A stretch of 64,000 bases of DNA from Frigididesulfovibrio sp031553235 (GTDB lineage Bacteria; Desulfobacterota; Desulfovibrionia; Desulfovibrionales; Desulfovibrionaceae). The number at the start of each line of letters is the position of its first letter. Positions within the stretch are counted from its first letter, which is position 1. Both the position numbers and the translations under genes were made by a program. A model generated the notes under the pieces. That model saw nothing but the letters and a program-made list of their open reading frames with translations. It searched no databases and had not been told where the DNA came from. The stretch spans positions 65,833-129,832 of the forward strand of contig JAVBLS010000015.1 in the NCBI GenBank assembly GCA_031553235.1. Direction: 5' to 3'. Below, one piece after another: positions 33,357 through 41,374 of this stretch.

Positions 33357-34247
33357 CTATTCCACAGGGGCAAAGGCAAACGCAGCGCCTTTATGTTCGA
33401 CGCGAACAACGGCGGGCGCGGGCAAATGGGCGCCGGCCACGGGGATATTTTGCTCCGCAGCCATGGCCATGAAACGCTTGCGGGTTTCCGCGGCCCTGGC
33501 CGGGTCCATGTCGTAAGAGGCGCCGGTCTGGGGCAACGGAAACTGTAAGGCCGCGCCGTGTACCAGATCACCCCAGAAAAACATTTTCTGCCCGTCCGAT
33601 TCCAGCAGAAAAGTCGTATGGCCGGGCGTATGGCCCACTGCGTCAAGGGCGGTGACGCCGGGCACGACCTCCTGCCCGAAGACAAAGGTCTCGACCTTAT
33701 CTCCATACAGGCCGAGATTGCGCCGAGCCAGGCCGGCGCCGGGAAACTTTTCGGGCTGCTTGGCCAGGACCGCGTCGTCGAACCAGAAATCTTTTTCCGG
33801 AGCGGAGACCAGAACAACAGCATTAGGGAAAGACGCCTTGCCTTCCCAGGCCAGGCCGCCGACGTGGTCGCCGTGCAGGTGGGTCAGAAGCACGTGGGTC
33901 ACGTCCTCGGGTTTCAGACCGGCCTGGGACAGACTGCGCAGAAGCAGGCTTACCGGGTTTTCCTTTTTGCCGTAGCCGGCATCCACCAGAATGACCCGAT
34001 CGTCCTGCCGGATCAGAAAACCATAAATGCCGGACGGCACAAAGCCGGTCGGAGCCAAAGCCTTGATCTCTGCGGCCGTGGCGCCGCTGAAAATATCCAC
34101 CGGCATCTGCCGATCCACATCGAGCAGGGCCGTGACCGTGGCCAAGCCCACTGCATGGCCACGCGGCTGTTCAGCCTCGGCCGAGCCGGCAAACATACCG
34201 AAAAAACTCAGAAAACCGGCACAAAGCAACCAGTGCAGAGTGTTCAT
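33357..34247 (-). CDS. secreted metallo-beta-lactamase-fold hydrolase
   Basis: 296 residues. Signal peptide MNTLHWLLCAGFLSFFGMF with cleavage near AEAEQ, so probably periplasmic. Metal-binding motif THLHGDHVGG, then GHTPGHTTFLL and the bridging Asp in WGDLVHG. These match the lactonase-like/AidC-type branch of the family. AAGGAG lies seven bases before the ATG. Downstream transcription ends at a hairpin near 33170-33199; the upstream neighbour is the ~200-bp repeat, so its promoter may lie within that repeat. Substrate unknown. Confidence 0.85.
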   Translation of the reverse strand: MNTLHWLLCAGFLSFFGMFAGSAEAEQPRGHAVGLATVTALLDVDRQMPVDIFSGATAAEIKALAPTGFVPSGIYGFLIRQDDRVILVDAGYGKKENPVSLLLRSLSQAGLKPEDVTHVLLTHLHGDHVGGLAWEGKASFPNAVVLVSAPEKDFWFDDAVLAKQPEKFPGAGLARRNLGLYGDKVETFVFGQEVVPGVTALDAVGHTPGHTTFLLESDGQKMFFWGDLVHGAALQFPLPQTGASYDMDPARAAETRKRFMAMAAEQNIPVAGAHLPAPAVVRVEHKGAAFAFAPVE

Positions 34248-34261
34248 GGGTCATCTCCTTG

Positions 34262-34461
34262 GGAGCAATTTCATTTTAAATTATCTATGAAACCATGTTG
34301 CCGACGGACTTCCGAACGAGCCCGCAAACAAAACAAGGCTGCGAAGGTTGCTCGGCCGTCACACCGGCGGAAAAGCGAAACTATGCCTCACGTAGGCGCG
34401 GGCCGCAGGACGCTTGCGCGTCCGCCGGAGCAGACGAACATTTTCAATGTTCGTCTGCTCC
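34262..34461. repeat. ~200-bp intergenic repeat, copy A
   Basis: Begins GGAGCAATTTCATTTTAAAT and ends TGCTCC; its right end is a perfect palindrome with 16-bp arms (34427-34461, GGAGCAGACGAACATT and complement). Shares long stretches such as CTATGAAACCAT.TTGCCGA, CGGACTTCC.AACGAGCCC and CGCTTGCGCGTCCGCCGGAG with the copy at 60926-61242. Confidence 0.8.
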
Positions 34462-34503
34462 GTGGGTAAAAACTATCCATGAGATCTGAGGCATTCAAGA
34501 AAT

Positions 34504-34532
34504 TTGTCAAGGATCTGATTTCCGGGCATAAT
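34504..34532 (+). promoter_or_regulatory. sigma-70-type promoter of the HAD gene
   Basis: TTGTCA, 17-base spacer, CATAAT: five of six consensus bases in each box with ideal spacing. Start expected near 34539. Confidence 0.68.
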
Positions 34533-34548
34533 AGCCGCGATACCCTTG

Positions 34549-34598
34549 CCGCTCAAAAGGACCACCTATGTTCCCGCTCAAAAGGATCATCTATGTTC
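34549..34598 (+). repeat. 25-bp tandem duplication carrying a ribosome site and start codon
   Basis: CCGCTCAAAAGGA-CACC-TATGTTC-like units at 34549-34573 and 34574-34598 differ at two positions. Each has AAAAGGA and an ATG. The second ATG (34593) starts the HAD gene. The first (34568) is in another frame and would make a 19-residue peptide ending at 34627, inside the HAD gene. Confidence 0.8.
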
Positions 34599-35252
34599 GC
34601 GTACCGCGCCGTGCTTTTCGATTTTGACGGCACCCTGGCCGTGCAGACCCTGGACTTCGCCCGCATGCGCGAGCGGGCCGTGGCGGCAATCTCGCCTTAC
34701 GCCCGGCCAGGGCTCAGGCCCAACATCCCGCTGATGGAAGAACTCTCCCGGCTGCTGGCAGAACTGCCCGCACCCGAGGCTGAGCGCGCCCGCAAAGCAG
34801 CCCTGGACGCCGCCGGGGAGGTGGAAATGGAAGCGGCCCGAACCTCCCGTCTCTTTCCGGCCACCCGGCCTGTGCTCGCGGCTCTGAAACGAGTGGGCGC
34901 GGTCTGCGCCGTGGTCACGCGCAACTGCCCACAAGCCGTGCTCACGGTCTTTCCAGATCTGGCCGAGCATTGCCGGGTCCTGCTCACCCGGGACGACGTG
35001 CCCCTGGTCAAACCCCACCCAGATCACCTGCTGCGCGCCCTGGACCGGCTTCAAGTCGCGCCCGGCGCGGCCCTGATGGTGGGCGACCACCCCATGGACA
35101 TCCAGGCCGGCAAAGCGGCCGGCACGGCCACGGCCGGGCTGGCCGGCGGCAACACTCCCCGCTCCCGCCTGGCCGAAGAAAAGCCGGATCATCTGGCTTC
35201 GACCGCCGACGAACTTTTTCGATCTCTCGGATTGGATATTCCGGAATTTTAA
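34593..35252 (+). CDS. HAD superfamily hydrolase (Gph-like phosphatase)
   Basis: 219 residues, a cytoplasmic phosphatase of the haloacid dehalogenase fold. Nucleophile motif FDFDGTLA at the N-terminus, motif II region AVVTRN, motif III Lys in KPHPDHLL, motif IV VGDHPMDI. The layout resembles phosphoglycolate phosphatase, but the substrate cannot be told. The ATG at 34593 puts motif I at residue 9, as expected, with AAAGGA six bases upstream. A longer in-frame reading from 34479 would pass through the promoter and is rejected. Confidence 0.9.
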   Translation: MFAYRAVLFDFDGTLAVQTLDFARMRERAVAAISPYARPGLRPNIPLMEELSRLLAELPAPEAERARKAALDAAGEVEMEAARTSRLFPATRPVLAALKRVGAVCAVVTRNCPQAVLTVFPDLAEHCRVLLTRDDVPLVKPHPDHLLRALDRLQVAPGAALMVGDHPMDIQAGKAAGTATAGLAGGNTPRSRLAEEKPDHLASTADELFRSLGLDIPEF

Positions 35253-35342
35253 TCACGGGCGGCAAAAAAATCACCCTCCCCCTAAGGCGGCCCCGTTCCG
35301 GCAATTTTTCGGCTTCAACGCCCCGGCGTCGGTGGCTTTCCC

Positions 35343-35370
35343 TTTACATTTGCCTCGACGCACCTATTAT
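35343..35370 (+). promoter_or_regulatory. sigma-70-type promoter of the degP/degQ gene
   Basis: TTTACA (35343-35348), 16-base spacer, TATTAT (35365-35370), about 45 bases upstream of the start codon. Confidence 0.5.
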
Positions 35371-35418
35371 CGGCCCAAGCCGCCCGACGGCTCCCGTTGT
35401 GTTCCGAAGGAGAAAAAA

Positions 35419-36828
35419 ATGAAGAAAAGCATTGTTTTTTATACAGCCTTTGTGCTGTTGCTGTTGCCGGCCTTGAGTGCTCCGGCTTCGGCCGCGCCTG
35501 TTGATTTCCGGGACCTGGTCAAAGCCGCGGGCCCGGCCGTGGTCAACATCAGTACCGAGCGAACCCGTAATGAAAGCCCGTTTCCTCCCGGTTTCGAGAT
35601 CTTTCGAGGCGACCCGAACATGGAACGCTTTTTTCGGCAGTTTGACGGTTCCCGCGGCCGTCGGCAATTGACCCGCTCTCTGGGTTCCGGTTTTCTCATC
35701 TCCGCCGATGGCTATATCGTCACCAACAACCATGTTGTTGAAGGCGCCGACGTAATCAACGTGGCCTTTGGCGACAGCGACAAGTCCGAACCCCTCAAGG
35801 CCACGGTTGTGGGCACCGACCCCGACACCGATCTGGCTCTGCTCAAAATCAAAGGCTCAAGCTATCCCTTTCTGAAATTCGGCGATTCCGACAAACTGGA
35901 AGTGGGCGAATGGGTGGTGGCCATCGGCAACCCCCTGGGCCTGGACCATACGGTCACCGCCGGGATTCTCTCCGCCAAGGGGCGGAACATCCAGTCCGGT
36001 TCTTATGACGACTTTCTTCAGACCGACGCCTCCATCAACCCCGGCAACAGCGGCGGCCCGCTGCTGAACACTTCCGGTGAAGTGATCGGCATCAACACGG
36101 CCATTGCCCAGCGCGCCCAAGGCATCGGCTTTGCCATCCCCTCCTCCCTGGCCAAAACGGTCATCGACGATCTGAAGAACAGCGGCAAGGTCAGCCGCGG
36201 CTGGCTCGGGGTGACCATCCAGAACGTGGACGCCCCCACGGCCAAGGCCCTTGGCCTCGACAAGCCCAGAGGCGCCCTGGTGGGCGACGTTCTGCCGGAT
36301 CAGCCGGCCCACAAGGCCGGGATTAAGGCCGGCGACGTCATCCTGTCCATCAACGGCAAGGATATCGACGATACGGAACAACTGCTGCGCACCGTGGCCG
36401 GACTGACCCCCGGCAATGAAGCCAAAATGGTGGTCTGGCGCGACGGCAAGGAGCTGATCTTGACCGTGAAACCCACCGAGCGCTCCGGCGCCGAGGCATC
36501 CGGCAGTGAAAGCTCCGAATCAGGCAGCGCAACCGGCGCCAAGCTCGGGATCAGCGTCCGTCCGGTCACTCCGGATGAAGCCAAAGAGGCCCGTCTGCCC
36601 GAGGGCACCGGCCTGCTCATCGTGGGCATGGACCCCGACGGTGCGGCATCCGAAGCCGGCCTGCAGCCGGGCGACGTGATCGTGGGCGTCAACCGCAAGC
36701 CCATGGGTTCGGCCCAGGCTCTGACCAAGGCCGTGGAAGCCGCTGCCAAGGACAAGGGAGTGTTGCTGCTGCATATCTCCCGCGACGGCCATCTTTTCTT
36801 CCGCGCAGTGGAACTGGCAAAGAAGTAA
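35419..36828 (+). CDS. degP: DegP/DegQ (Do) family periplasmic serine protease
   Basis: 469 residues: signal peptide (to about residue 25, APASAAP), trypsin-like domain with His105 (NNHVVEG), Asp138 (DTDLALL) and Ser211 (NPGNSGGPL), then two PDZ domains (about 270-365 and 385-465). It degrades or refolds misfolded periplasmic proteins. AAGGAG lies six bases before the ATG. It is a single-gene unit with its own promoter and a very strong terminator. DegQ/MucD could equally be the name; paralogues cannot be separated here. Confidence 0.93.
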   Translation: MKKSIVFYTAFVLLLLPALSAPASAAPVDFRDLVKAAGPAVVNISTERTRNESPFPPGFEIFRGDPNMERFFRQFDGSRGRRQLTRSLGSGFLISADGYIVTNNHVVEGADVINVAFGDSDKSEPLKATVVGTDPDTDLALLKIKGSSYPFLKFGDSDKLEVGEWVVAIGNPLGLDHTVTAGILSAKGRNIQSGSYDDFLQTDASINPGNSGGPLLNTSGEVIGINTAIAQRAQGIGFAIPSSLAKTVIDDLKNSGKVSRGWLGVTIQNVDAPTAKALGLDKPRGALVGDVLPDQPAHKAGIKAGDVILSINGKDIDDTEQLLRTVAGLTPGNEAKMVVWRDGKELILTVKPTERSGAEASGSESSESGSATGAKLGISVRPVTPDEAKEARLPEGTGLLIVGMDPDGAASEAGLQPGDVIVGVNRKPMGSAQALTKAVEAAAKDKGVLLLHISRDGHLFFRAVELAKK

Positions 36829-36848
36829 CCCCGGCCCTTTCTCTCTGA

Positions 36849-36908
36849 CTAAAGGAGTGTCACTCCCTTCGGTTCACGGGGGGAGTGACACTCCTTTAGG
36901 ACATTTTT
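36849..36908 (+). terminator. strong intrinsic terminator after degP
   Basis: A perfect 19-bp stem (CTAAAGGAGTGTCACTCCC with its complement at 36881-36899), 13-nt loop, then a five-T run at 36904-36908. Confidence 0.92.
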
Positions 36909-36924
36909 GAAGCTGCACCGCTCT

Positions 36925-36987
36925 GGGGCAATTTCACTTTACAATTGCCCGCGAAACCATATGATCTACGGACTTTTACCGGGCCCG
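36925..36987. repeat. partial copy of the ~200-bp repeat
   Basis: GGGCAATTTCACTTTACAAT, then GCGAAACCAT, CTACGGACTT and GGGCCCGC match the left third of copies A and B. It overlaps the last codons of the neighbouring membrane-protein gene. Confidence 0.55.
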
Positions 36988-37473
36988 CCGGTTCACTGCC
37001 GCCCGTTCCAGACGGCCGTGAGCGACACGTATGACAATGTACAGCCCGATGAACACAAAGGGATAGCCGGCGGGTCGAGCGAGCAGGGGCAGGCGGAACA
37101 ACTCGATGCCCTCAAAGCGCCCGGCCAGCCAGCCGAGGGCAAAGGGCACGGGCCAGAGCGAACTCGTGCCCAGGGCCGCCCCGGCGAAAAAATGTTTGCC
37201 GAAACGCTCGTGGGCCATGCCGTTGACCGCTAGGTAGGCGGCTTTGTCGCCGGCCCGTAAGGCCTTCATGGATAGCTCGTGTGAGTCGCGCACCTCACTC
37301 GCCAGGCGATCGTAATGCCCCCGGCCGGCGCGCACCAGGCCGGCCACGGTCAGCCGGCCGAGCAACACGCAGCCGAGAGCCAGCACGGCGCAGCCGAAAC
37401 AGAAGCCGACCAGGGGATCGGCAAACAGCCTGAAAGGCGCAATCAGGATGGAGTCAAAAAAAGATGGAACCAT
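36976..37473 (-). CDS. hypothetical integral membrane protein, three hydrophobic segments
   Basis: 165 residues with hydrophobic stretches near 18-42 (VGFCFGCAVLALGCVLLG), about 100-120 and 130-155, and a charged helical segment between (YDRLASEVRDSHELSMKALR). The layout loosely recalls small YidC/EMC3-like (DUF106-type) proteins, but I could not confirm that. It starts 61 bases after the TauE gene on the same strand and is probably co-transcribed. No ribosome site is evident at 37473; an alternative start at 37590 would overlap the TauE gene. Its 3' end lies in repeat-derived sequence. Confidence 0.6.
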   Translation of the reverse strand: MVPSFFDSILIAPFRLFADPLVGFCFGCAVLALGCVLLGRLTVAGLVRAGRGHYDRLASEVRDSHELSMKALRAGDKAAYLAVNGMAHERFGKHFFAGAALGTSSLWPVPFALGWLAGRFEGIELFRLPLLARPAGYPFVFIGLYIVIRVAHGRLERAAVNRRAR

Positions 37474-37534
37474 GGTGAGTGGGGCAGGTCCGGCAGGGGC
37501 GGACGTGTCCGCCCGCCCCACGCGCCGGGTTGGG

Positions 37535-38758
37535 TTACCACATTTGGATGCTGAAGAAGCCGCGCAATGTATAGTCCAGGCCCACGACAAAGGCCAGAAG
37601 GATGAACAGACGCTTCAGCCAGACGTCAGGCAGGTACTTGGCGGTCATGGGCCCGACCCAGGAACCCACGACGATGCCCACGAGCTCGACGCCCACAAGC
37701 GGCCAATACACCGGGGTGCCGCCGGACATGAAGGTGCTGATGGAAGTGATCATGCCCACCAGAACCACGAAAGCCGAAGTGCCGGCGGCCAGGTACATGG
37801 GCAGTTGGGTAATGCTGGTCAGAAAGGGCACCAGCAAAAAGCCGCCGCCGACACCGAGGAAGGCGGCCATGGCCGCAACAATGAAACCGACCCCCACCGG
37901 CAGAAGCGGGTTGAAGGAAAACTCAATCCCGCAAAAAGTGAAGACCACTTTAGCTGGAGTGACGGCAACGATCTTCACCCCGGTTTCGAGCTTGGCGCCG
38001 TCCTTGACCGGGGTTTTGCAGGCCGCCTCAAAGGCTTTGGCCGCCTCGGCCGCCTTTTTCTTCTTGGCCCGGACATGCGGCATGGTTTCATACAGCAGGT
38101 AGCAGCCCAGCAGCAAAACAAAGAGGCCAAACCAGCCCTGATACTGGTGGAAGGAAACCTTGCCGTGGGTCAGGGTGGGCACCAGCCAGGAGCCGGCCAG
38201 AGAACCCACGCCCATGGCGATACCGAGCGGCAGCACGATCCGGCCCATGGACCAGTACTTGAACGAGGACACCAGAGAAGAGCAGCCTACCAACCACTGG
38301 TTGGACACCCGGATGGAGTCGGTGACCACCTTGTTCAGGGGCGCGCCCTTGCCGAAGCTGCCGGCATACTGCCCAAAACCGAACACGCTCATGTGTCCGA
38401 CGCCGGCCATGACGCCGCCGAAAGCCCCTACCGTGGAGAAAATCCAGCCAACCCAGAGGGCCCAGACAAAGGCCAGTATGGGGCTGACCTGCGGCCCGCC
38501 GGGAATGCCGAGAAAGCCGGGAGCAGCGGCCGCGTCGACCTTGCCGTCGGCGATGCCCGCGGCAATGGCCGCGGCCAGACGGCTTTGCGGGGCCTGTGCC
38601 TGAGTGGCCGCCGGAGCGGTCGCGTTGTTGCCGGTTTGAACCGCGGCATTTTCGGCCGCCGGAGCGGTCGCATTGCCGGCCGCGACACAGGGACCCGCCG
38701 CGAGCAGCAGCGCCGCAGTCAACACCACGGGCGCAAGAGTCGCATGTAAAAACTTCAT
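37535..38758 (-). CDS. TauE/SafE family sulfite/sulfonate exporter-like permease
   Basis: 407 residues. N-terminal signal-like helix, an Ala/Asn/Thr/Pro-rich periplasmic stretch (about 27-80), then two TauE bundles with motifs such as VGAFGGVMAGVGHMS and FLGVGGGFLLVPFL, separated by a charged cytosolic loop (KKKKAAEAAKAFEAA). This long form with an extra N-terminus is common in Desulfovibrionales. A role in moving sulfite, sulfonates or another sulfur anion is plausible in a sulfate reducer but not proven by sequence. GAGG lies five bases before the ATG. Confidence 0.88.
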   Translation of the reverse strand: MKFLHATLAPVVLTAALLLAAGPCVAAGNATAPAAENAAVQTGNNATAPAATQAQAPQSRLAAAIAAGIADGKVDAAAAPGFLGIPGGPQVSPILAFVWALWVGWIFSTVGAFGGVMAGVGHMSVFGFGQYAGSFGKGAPLNKVVTDSIRVSNQWLVGCSSLVSSFKYWSMGRIVLPLGIAMGVGSLAGSWLVPTLTHGKVSFHQYQGWFGLFVLLLGCYLLYETMPHVRAKKKKAAEAAKAFEAACKTPVKDGAKLETGVKIVAVTPAKVVFTFCGIEFSFNPLLPVGVGFIVAAMAAFLGVGGGFLLVPFLTSITQLPMYLAAGTSAFVVLVGMITSISTFMSGGTPVYWPLVGVELVGIVVGSWVGPMTAKYLPDVWLKRLFILLAFVVGLDYTLRGFFSIQMW

Positions 38759-38774
38759 TTCTTCCTCGCTTTAA

Positions 38775-38960
38775 ACGAATTAATCTTAAAAATGTTCTTT
38801 GCTCCGCCGAACGCACAGGCGGACGCTCGCCCGCGGGTTTGAACAGATGGGCGGTGAATATGTGCATCTGCTTTGACGGCCGCCGGCGGGCGTTTGCGGG
38901 CTTGTTCAAAAGCCCGTCAACAAATATGGTGTCATGGGAATTTCAAAATGGAATTGCTCC
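38775..38960. repeat. diverged, inverted copy of the ~200-bp repeat (copy C)
   Basis: Read on the minus strand it begins GGAGCAATTCCATTTTGAAA and goes on with GACACCATATTTG, AAGCCCGCAAAC and GAGCGTCCGCC, ending GGAGCAAAGAACATTTTTAA. Order and spacing match copies A and B, with many substitutions. It fills the space between the TauE and DUF169 genes. Confidence 0.6.
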
Positions 38961-38981
38961 AGGTCCATTGTTGGCCCGGTA

Positions 38982-39788
38982 CTACACTGTCTGTGGGCAG
39001 CCGGCGCAGGGTTCACCGTTCTTGAAGACGATCAGCGGGCAGTTCTTGCAAATATCCGCGCCGGGGAAAGGATCGCCCGGACGGGTGATGGAGGCGCCGC
39101 CGGTGGCGGCCAGACGCTCAAGCAGGCGCTCAACCACGGCTTCGATCTGGAAACCGGGGATGAAGGCGTTGACTTCACCGCGCTCGGTCTTGCCGGCGTT
39201 GTAGCTGCCGGAACAGGAGGGGCAAAGGTTGAAGGTTTTTTCCAGGTACGAAAAGACCGTGCCGCCGCAGGCCGAAGAACTCATGGTCACCATGGGCCGC
39301 AGGGGGTGGGTGTCGGTGGCGGCCATGTAGTCAATGGCCAGGTGGTATGATTGCAGGTTGTCGCAATAAAAGTGCACCACATCGGGAGGCATGACCGCGT
39401 CACCCAGAGGGCCCACGGCCACGGCCTTGACAAAGCCCAGGGGCAGGCGCGGCTTTGAACGCAAAAAACGCTCGGCCTGGGCCAAATCCCGGCAGTATTT
39501 CAATTGGGTTTTGACCTCTTTTTCGTCAATCTCCCGCCAGCCAAAACTGACCTGCGCATTGCTGCAGCCGAGCAGATCTTTGTCGGCCAGCACGGTCTGC
39601 TTTTTCATCCGGGCGGCAATCTCCCATTGGCAATAAGTAATCGGCTTGACCGGCACCACGTGCGGAGTGGTCCGCTTAAACTCCTCCACAGCCGCGTCAC
39701 TCTGCAGAAACGTGACCGCAATAGGGTAATGATAGAGCCGGAGCTCTTGCATGAGAACTTCTTCCATCCGCTTGTAACTCAAGGCCAT
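38982..39788 (-). CDS. DUF169 family protein
   Basis: 268 residues with the DUF169 pattern: an N-terminal LRLYHYPIAVTFL segment, an internal CQWEIAARMKKQTVLADKD region, SSSACGGTVFSYLEKTFNLC, and a C-terminal cysteine cluster (ICKNCPLIVF and CAGCP). Such proteins are frequent in strict anaerobes and methanogens; the conserved cysteines suggest metal or cluster binding, but the function is not known. GAGGAGG lies five bases before the ATG. It appears monocistronic, with repeat copy C downstream. Confidence 0.85.
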   Translation of the reverse strand: MALSYKRMEEVLMQELRLYHYPIAVTFLQSDAAVEEFKRTTPHVVPVKPITYCQWEIAARMKKQTVLADKDLLGCSNAQVSFGWREIDEKEVKTQLKYCRDLAQAERFLRSKPRLPLGFVKAVAVGPLGDAVMPPDVVHFYCDNLQSYHLAIDYMAATDTHPLRPMVTMSSSACGGTVFSYLEKTFNLCPSCSGSYNAGKTERGEVNAFIPGFQIEAVVERLLERLAATGGASITRPGDPFPGADICKNCPLIVFKNGEPCAGCPQTV

Positions 39789-40230
39789 GAATACCTCCTC
39801 GGTTGGAATTGACCTGGCGGACTTTAACGCGGAGTTAATTTGTGGTAAACAATAAAGTTATTACCCGAAGCACTTTTCCAAATCGCCTTTTTCATAAAAT
39901 AAATACATATTTTTCAGTGCATTGTGTCTACTGATGATTGAAATAATTTATGACCACAGTAATATGTAATATAATTTTTTATGAGGAAATTTTATACCAT
40001 GCACTGAATGACGATAGAGTACAGTCCAACGACACACCAATCGCCTGCTACACAAGTCATACCTGTTACGCGAGTTCTCGCCGGGAGCGACTACGGTAAT
40101 AGGTATGATCTTTTTCATGATTTCTATTTTTAGCTTGCTTGAAATACCCTTTGCAAATCAAACGATTTTTCTCTATCTTCGCAAGTCCGGCGAAATTATT
40201 CGTCCGAGTTCAGATTCAGAGGAGACCTCC
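39789..40230. other. 442-base AT-rich intergenic region upstream of argF
   Basis: Divergent promoter zone of DUF169 and argF. The left half is very AT-rich. A 10-bp inverted repeat (TTCAGTGCAT and ATGCACTGAA) encloses 39913-40008, a 96-base AT-rich stretch. No RNA gene was recognised. A TTGCA near 40150 looks like a sigma-54 -12 box but lacks GG at -24. An in-frame extension of argF back to 40105 has no ribosome site. Confidence 0.45.
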
Positions 40231-41127
40231 ATGGCCAAGCATTTCATCACCATTCGCGATCTCGGCAACGACGCCATGAAACTCATCGAGCGCGCCGCGC
40301 AGATGAAGAAAGAACGCTTTTTCGGCAACTGCCTGCAGCGGAAGGTCATTGTTCTGCTGTTTGAAAAAGCCTCTACCCGTACCCGCTTGTCCTTTGAGGT
40401 CGCCGTGCGACGACTTGGCGGAAGTACGGTGTTCATGACGCCGCGAGAGAGCCAGCTTGGCCGAGCCGAACCCCTGAAAGACACCGCCCGGGTCATTTCC
40501 CGCTATAATGACGGAATGGTCGTGCGCACTTTCGGCCAGTCCAAACTCGATCAGTTGATGGAATACGGCAGCATACCGGTGATCAATGCCCTGACCGACG
40601 AAGGCCACCCCTGCCAGGTGCTGAGCGACGTGCTGACCATGTACGAGCATCACCCCGATCTTTCCACCCTACGTGTGGCCTGGGTGGGCGACGGCAACAA
40701 CATGGCCAACTCGCTGATCGAGGCGGCTCTGGTCTTCGGCTTCACCCTTTCCCTGGCCTGCCCCGAAGGCTATGACCCCAGCCCGGAGCTGATGGCCGAG
40801 GCCAAGACGGCCGGAGCGCCGATCTATGTGCACCGCGACCCGGCTACGGCCGTGGCCGGCGCGCACTTCGTGCACACCGACGTTTGGGCTTCCATGGGGC
40901 AGGAAAGCGAAGAAAGCGCCCGAGTGAACGCTTTCCAGGGTTTCCGCGTCGACAACCGGTTGATGGATCTGGCCGCGCCGGAAGCCAAGTTCATGCATTG
41001 CCTGCCGGCCCACCGGGGCGAAGAAGTGACCGAAAACGTGCTTGAGGGCCCTTGCTCCATCGTCTTTGATCAGGCGGAAAACCGCCTGCACATGCAAATG
41101 GCCATCCTGGAGTGGATCTACTCATAA
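40231..41127 (+). CDS. argF: ornithine carbamoyltransferase
   Basis: 298 residues. Joins carbamoyl phosphate and ornithine to citrulline. Motifs STRTR (48-52), HPCQ (126-129), the ornithine-specific DVWASMGQE loop (217-225) and HCLPAH (256-261) mark it as a true OTCase, unlike the YgeW protein at 4632. AGGAG lies six bases before the ATG. Its placement away from other arg genes leaves open whether it serves arginine synthesis or links citrulline to the ornithine catabolism encoded 12 kb to the left. Confidence 0.95.
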   Translation: MAKHFITIRDLGNDAMKLIERAAQMKKERFFGNCLQRKVIVLLFEKASTRTRLSFEVAVRRLGGSTVFMTPRESQLGRAEPLKDTARVISRYNDGMVVRTFGQSKLDQLMEYGSIPVINALTDEGHPCQVLSDVLTMYEHHPDLSTLRVAWVGDGNNMANSLIEAALVFGFTLSLACPEGYDPSPELMAEAKTAGAPIYVHRDPATAVAGAHFVHTDVWASMGQESEESARVNAFQGFRVDNRLMDLAAPEAKFMHCLPAHRGEEVTENVLEGPCSIVFDQAENRLHMQMAILEWIYS

Positions 41128-41179
41128 ACAGTGGGCCGCGACCCACGCCCGCGTGCAGCTTGAAAGTCCGCCGGCAATG

Positions 41180-41217
41180 GTGAAACCCCCGGTTCCCAAG
41201 GGAACCGGGGGTTTCAC
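41180..41217 (+). terminator. strong hairpin after argF
   Basis: GTGAAACCCCCGGTTCCC pairs with the exact complement at 41200-41217. There is no T-run; the TA-flanked 113-bp element begins three bases later and may have replaced the original tail. Confidence 0.65.
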
Positions 41218-41221
41218 ATTA

Positions 41222-41334
41222 GAGCATTTCACACTTGAAATGCTCGTAAGGATTTGTCGGCAAATCCTTGCCGCCAAATAGGCGTAGGCGGGCTTTGCCC
41301 GCCGTTAAGCGACTATTTGAAGCGTAAAGTGCTC
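41222..41334. repeat. 113-bp palindromic MITE-like element, copy 1
   Basis: Flanked by TA at 41220-41221 and 41335-41336. Built of nested hairpins: GAGCATTTCA..TGAAATGCTC, GGATTTGTCGGCAAATCC and GGCGGGC.TTT.GCCCGCC. Same length as, and inverted to, the copy at 60944-61056, with six differences in 113 bases. Confidence 0.85.
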
Positions 41335-41374
41335 TAAAGAAGACTTCGTCAACTCCCCTGGAAACCGGGGGGCT

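Larger units (their letters stand above)
34248..34592. other. divergent intergenic region between MBL and HAD genes
   Basis: 345 bases. Mostly filled by a complete ~200-bp repeat (34262-34461), then a sigma-70-like promoter (34504-34532) and a 25-bp tandem duplication that doubles the HAD ribosome site (34549-34598). Confidence 0.6.

Noticed and set aside
40140..40160. Sigma-54 promoter before argF
   Set aside because: TTGCA is present at the -12 position but the -24 element lacks GG (TTGA), so the match is insufficient.
40105..40230. N-terminal extension of argF
   Set aside because: The hydrophobic extension is AT-rich, lacks a ribosome site, and the ATG at 40231 has AGGAG and fits the family start.
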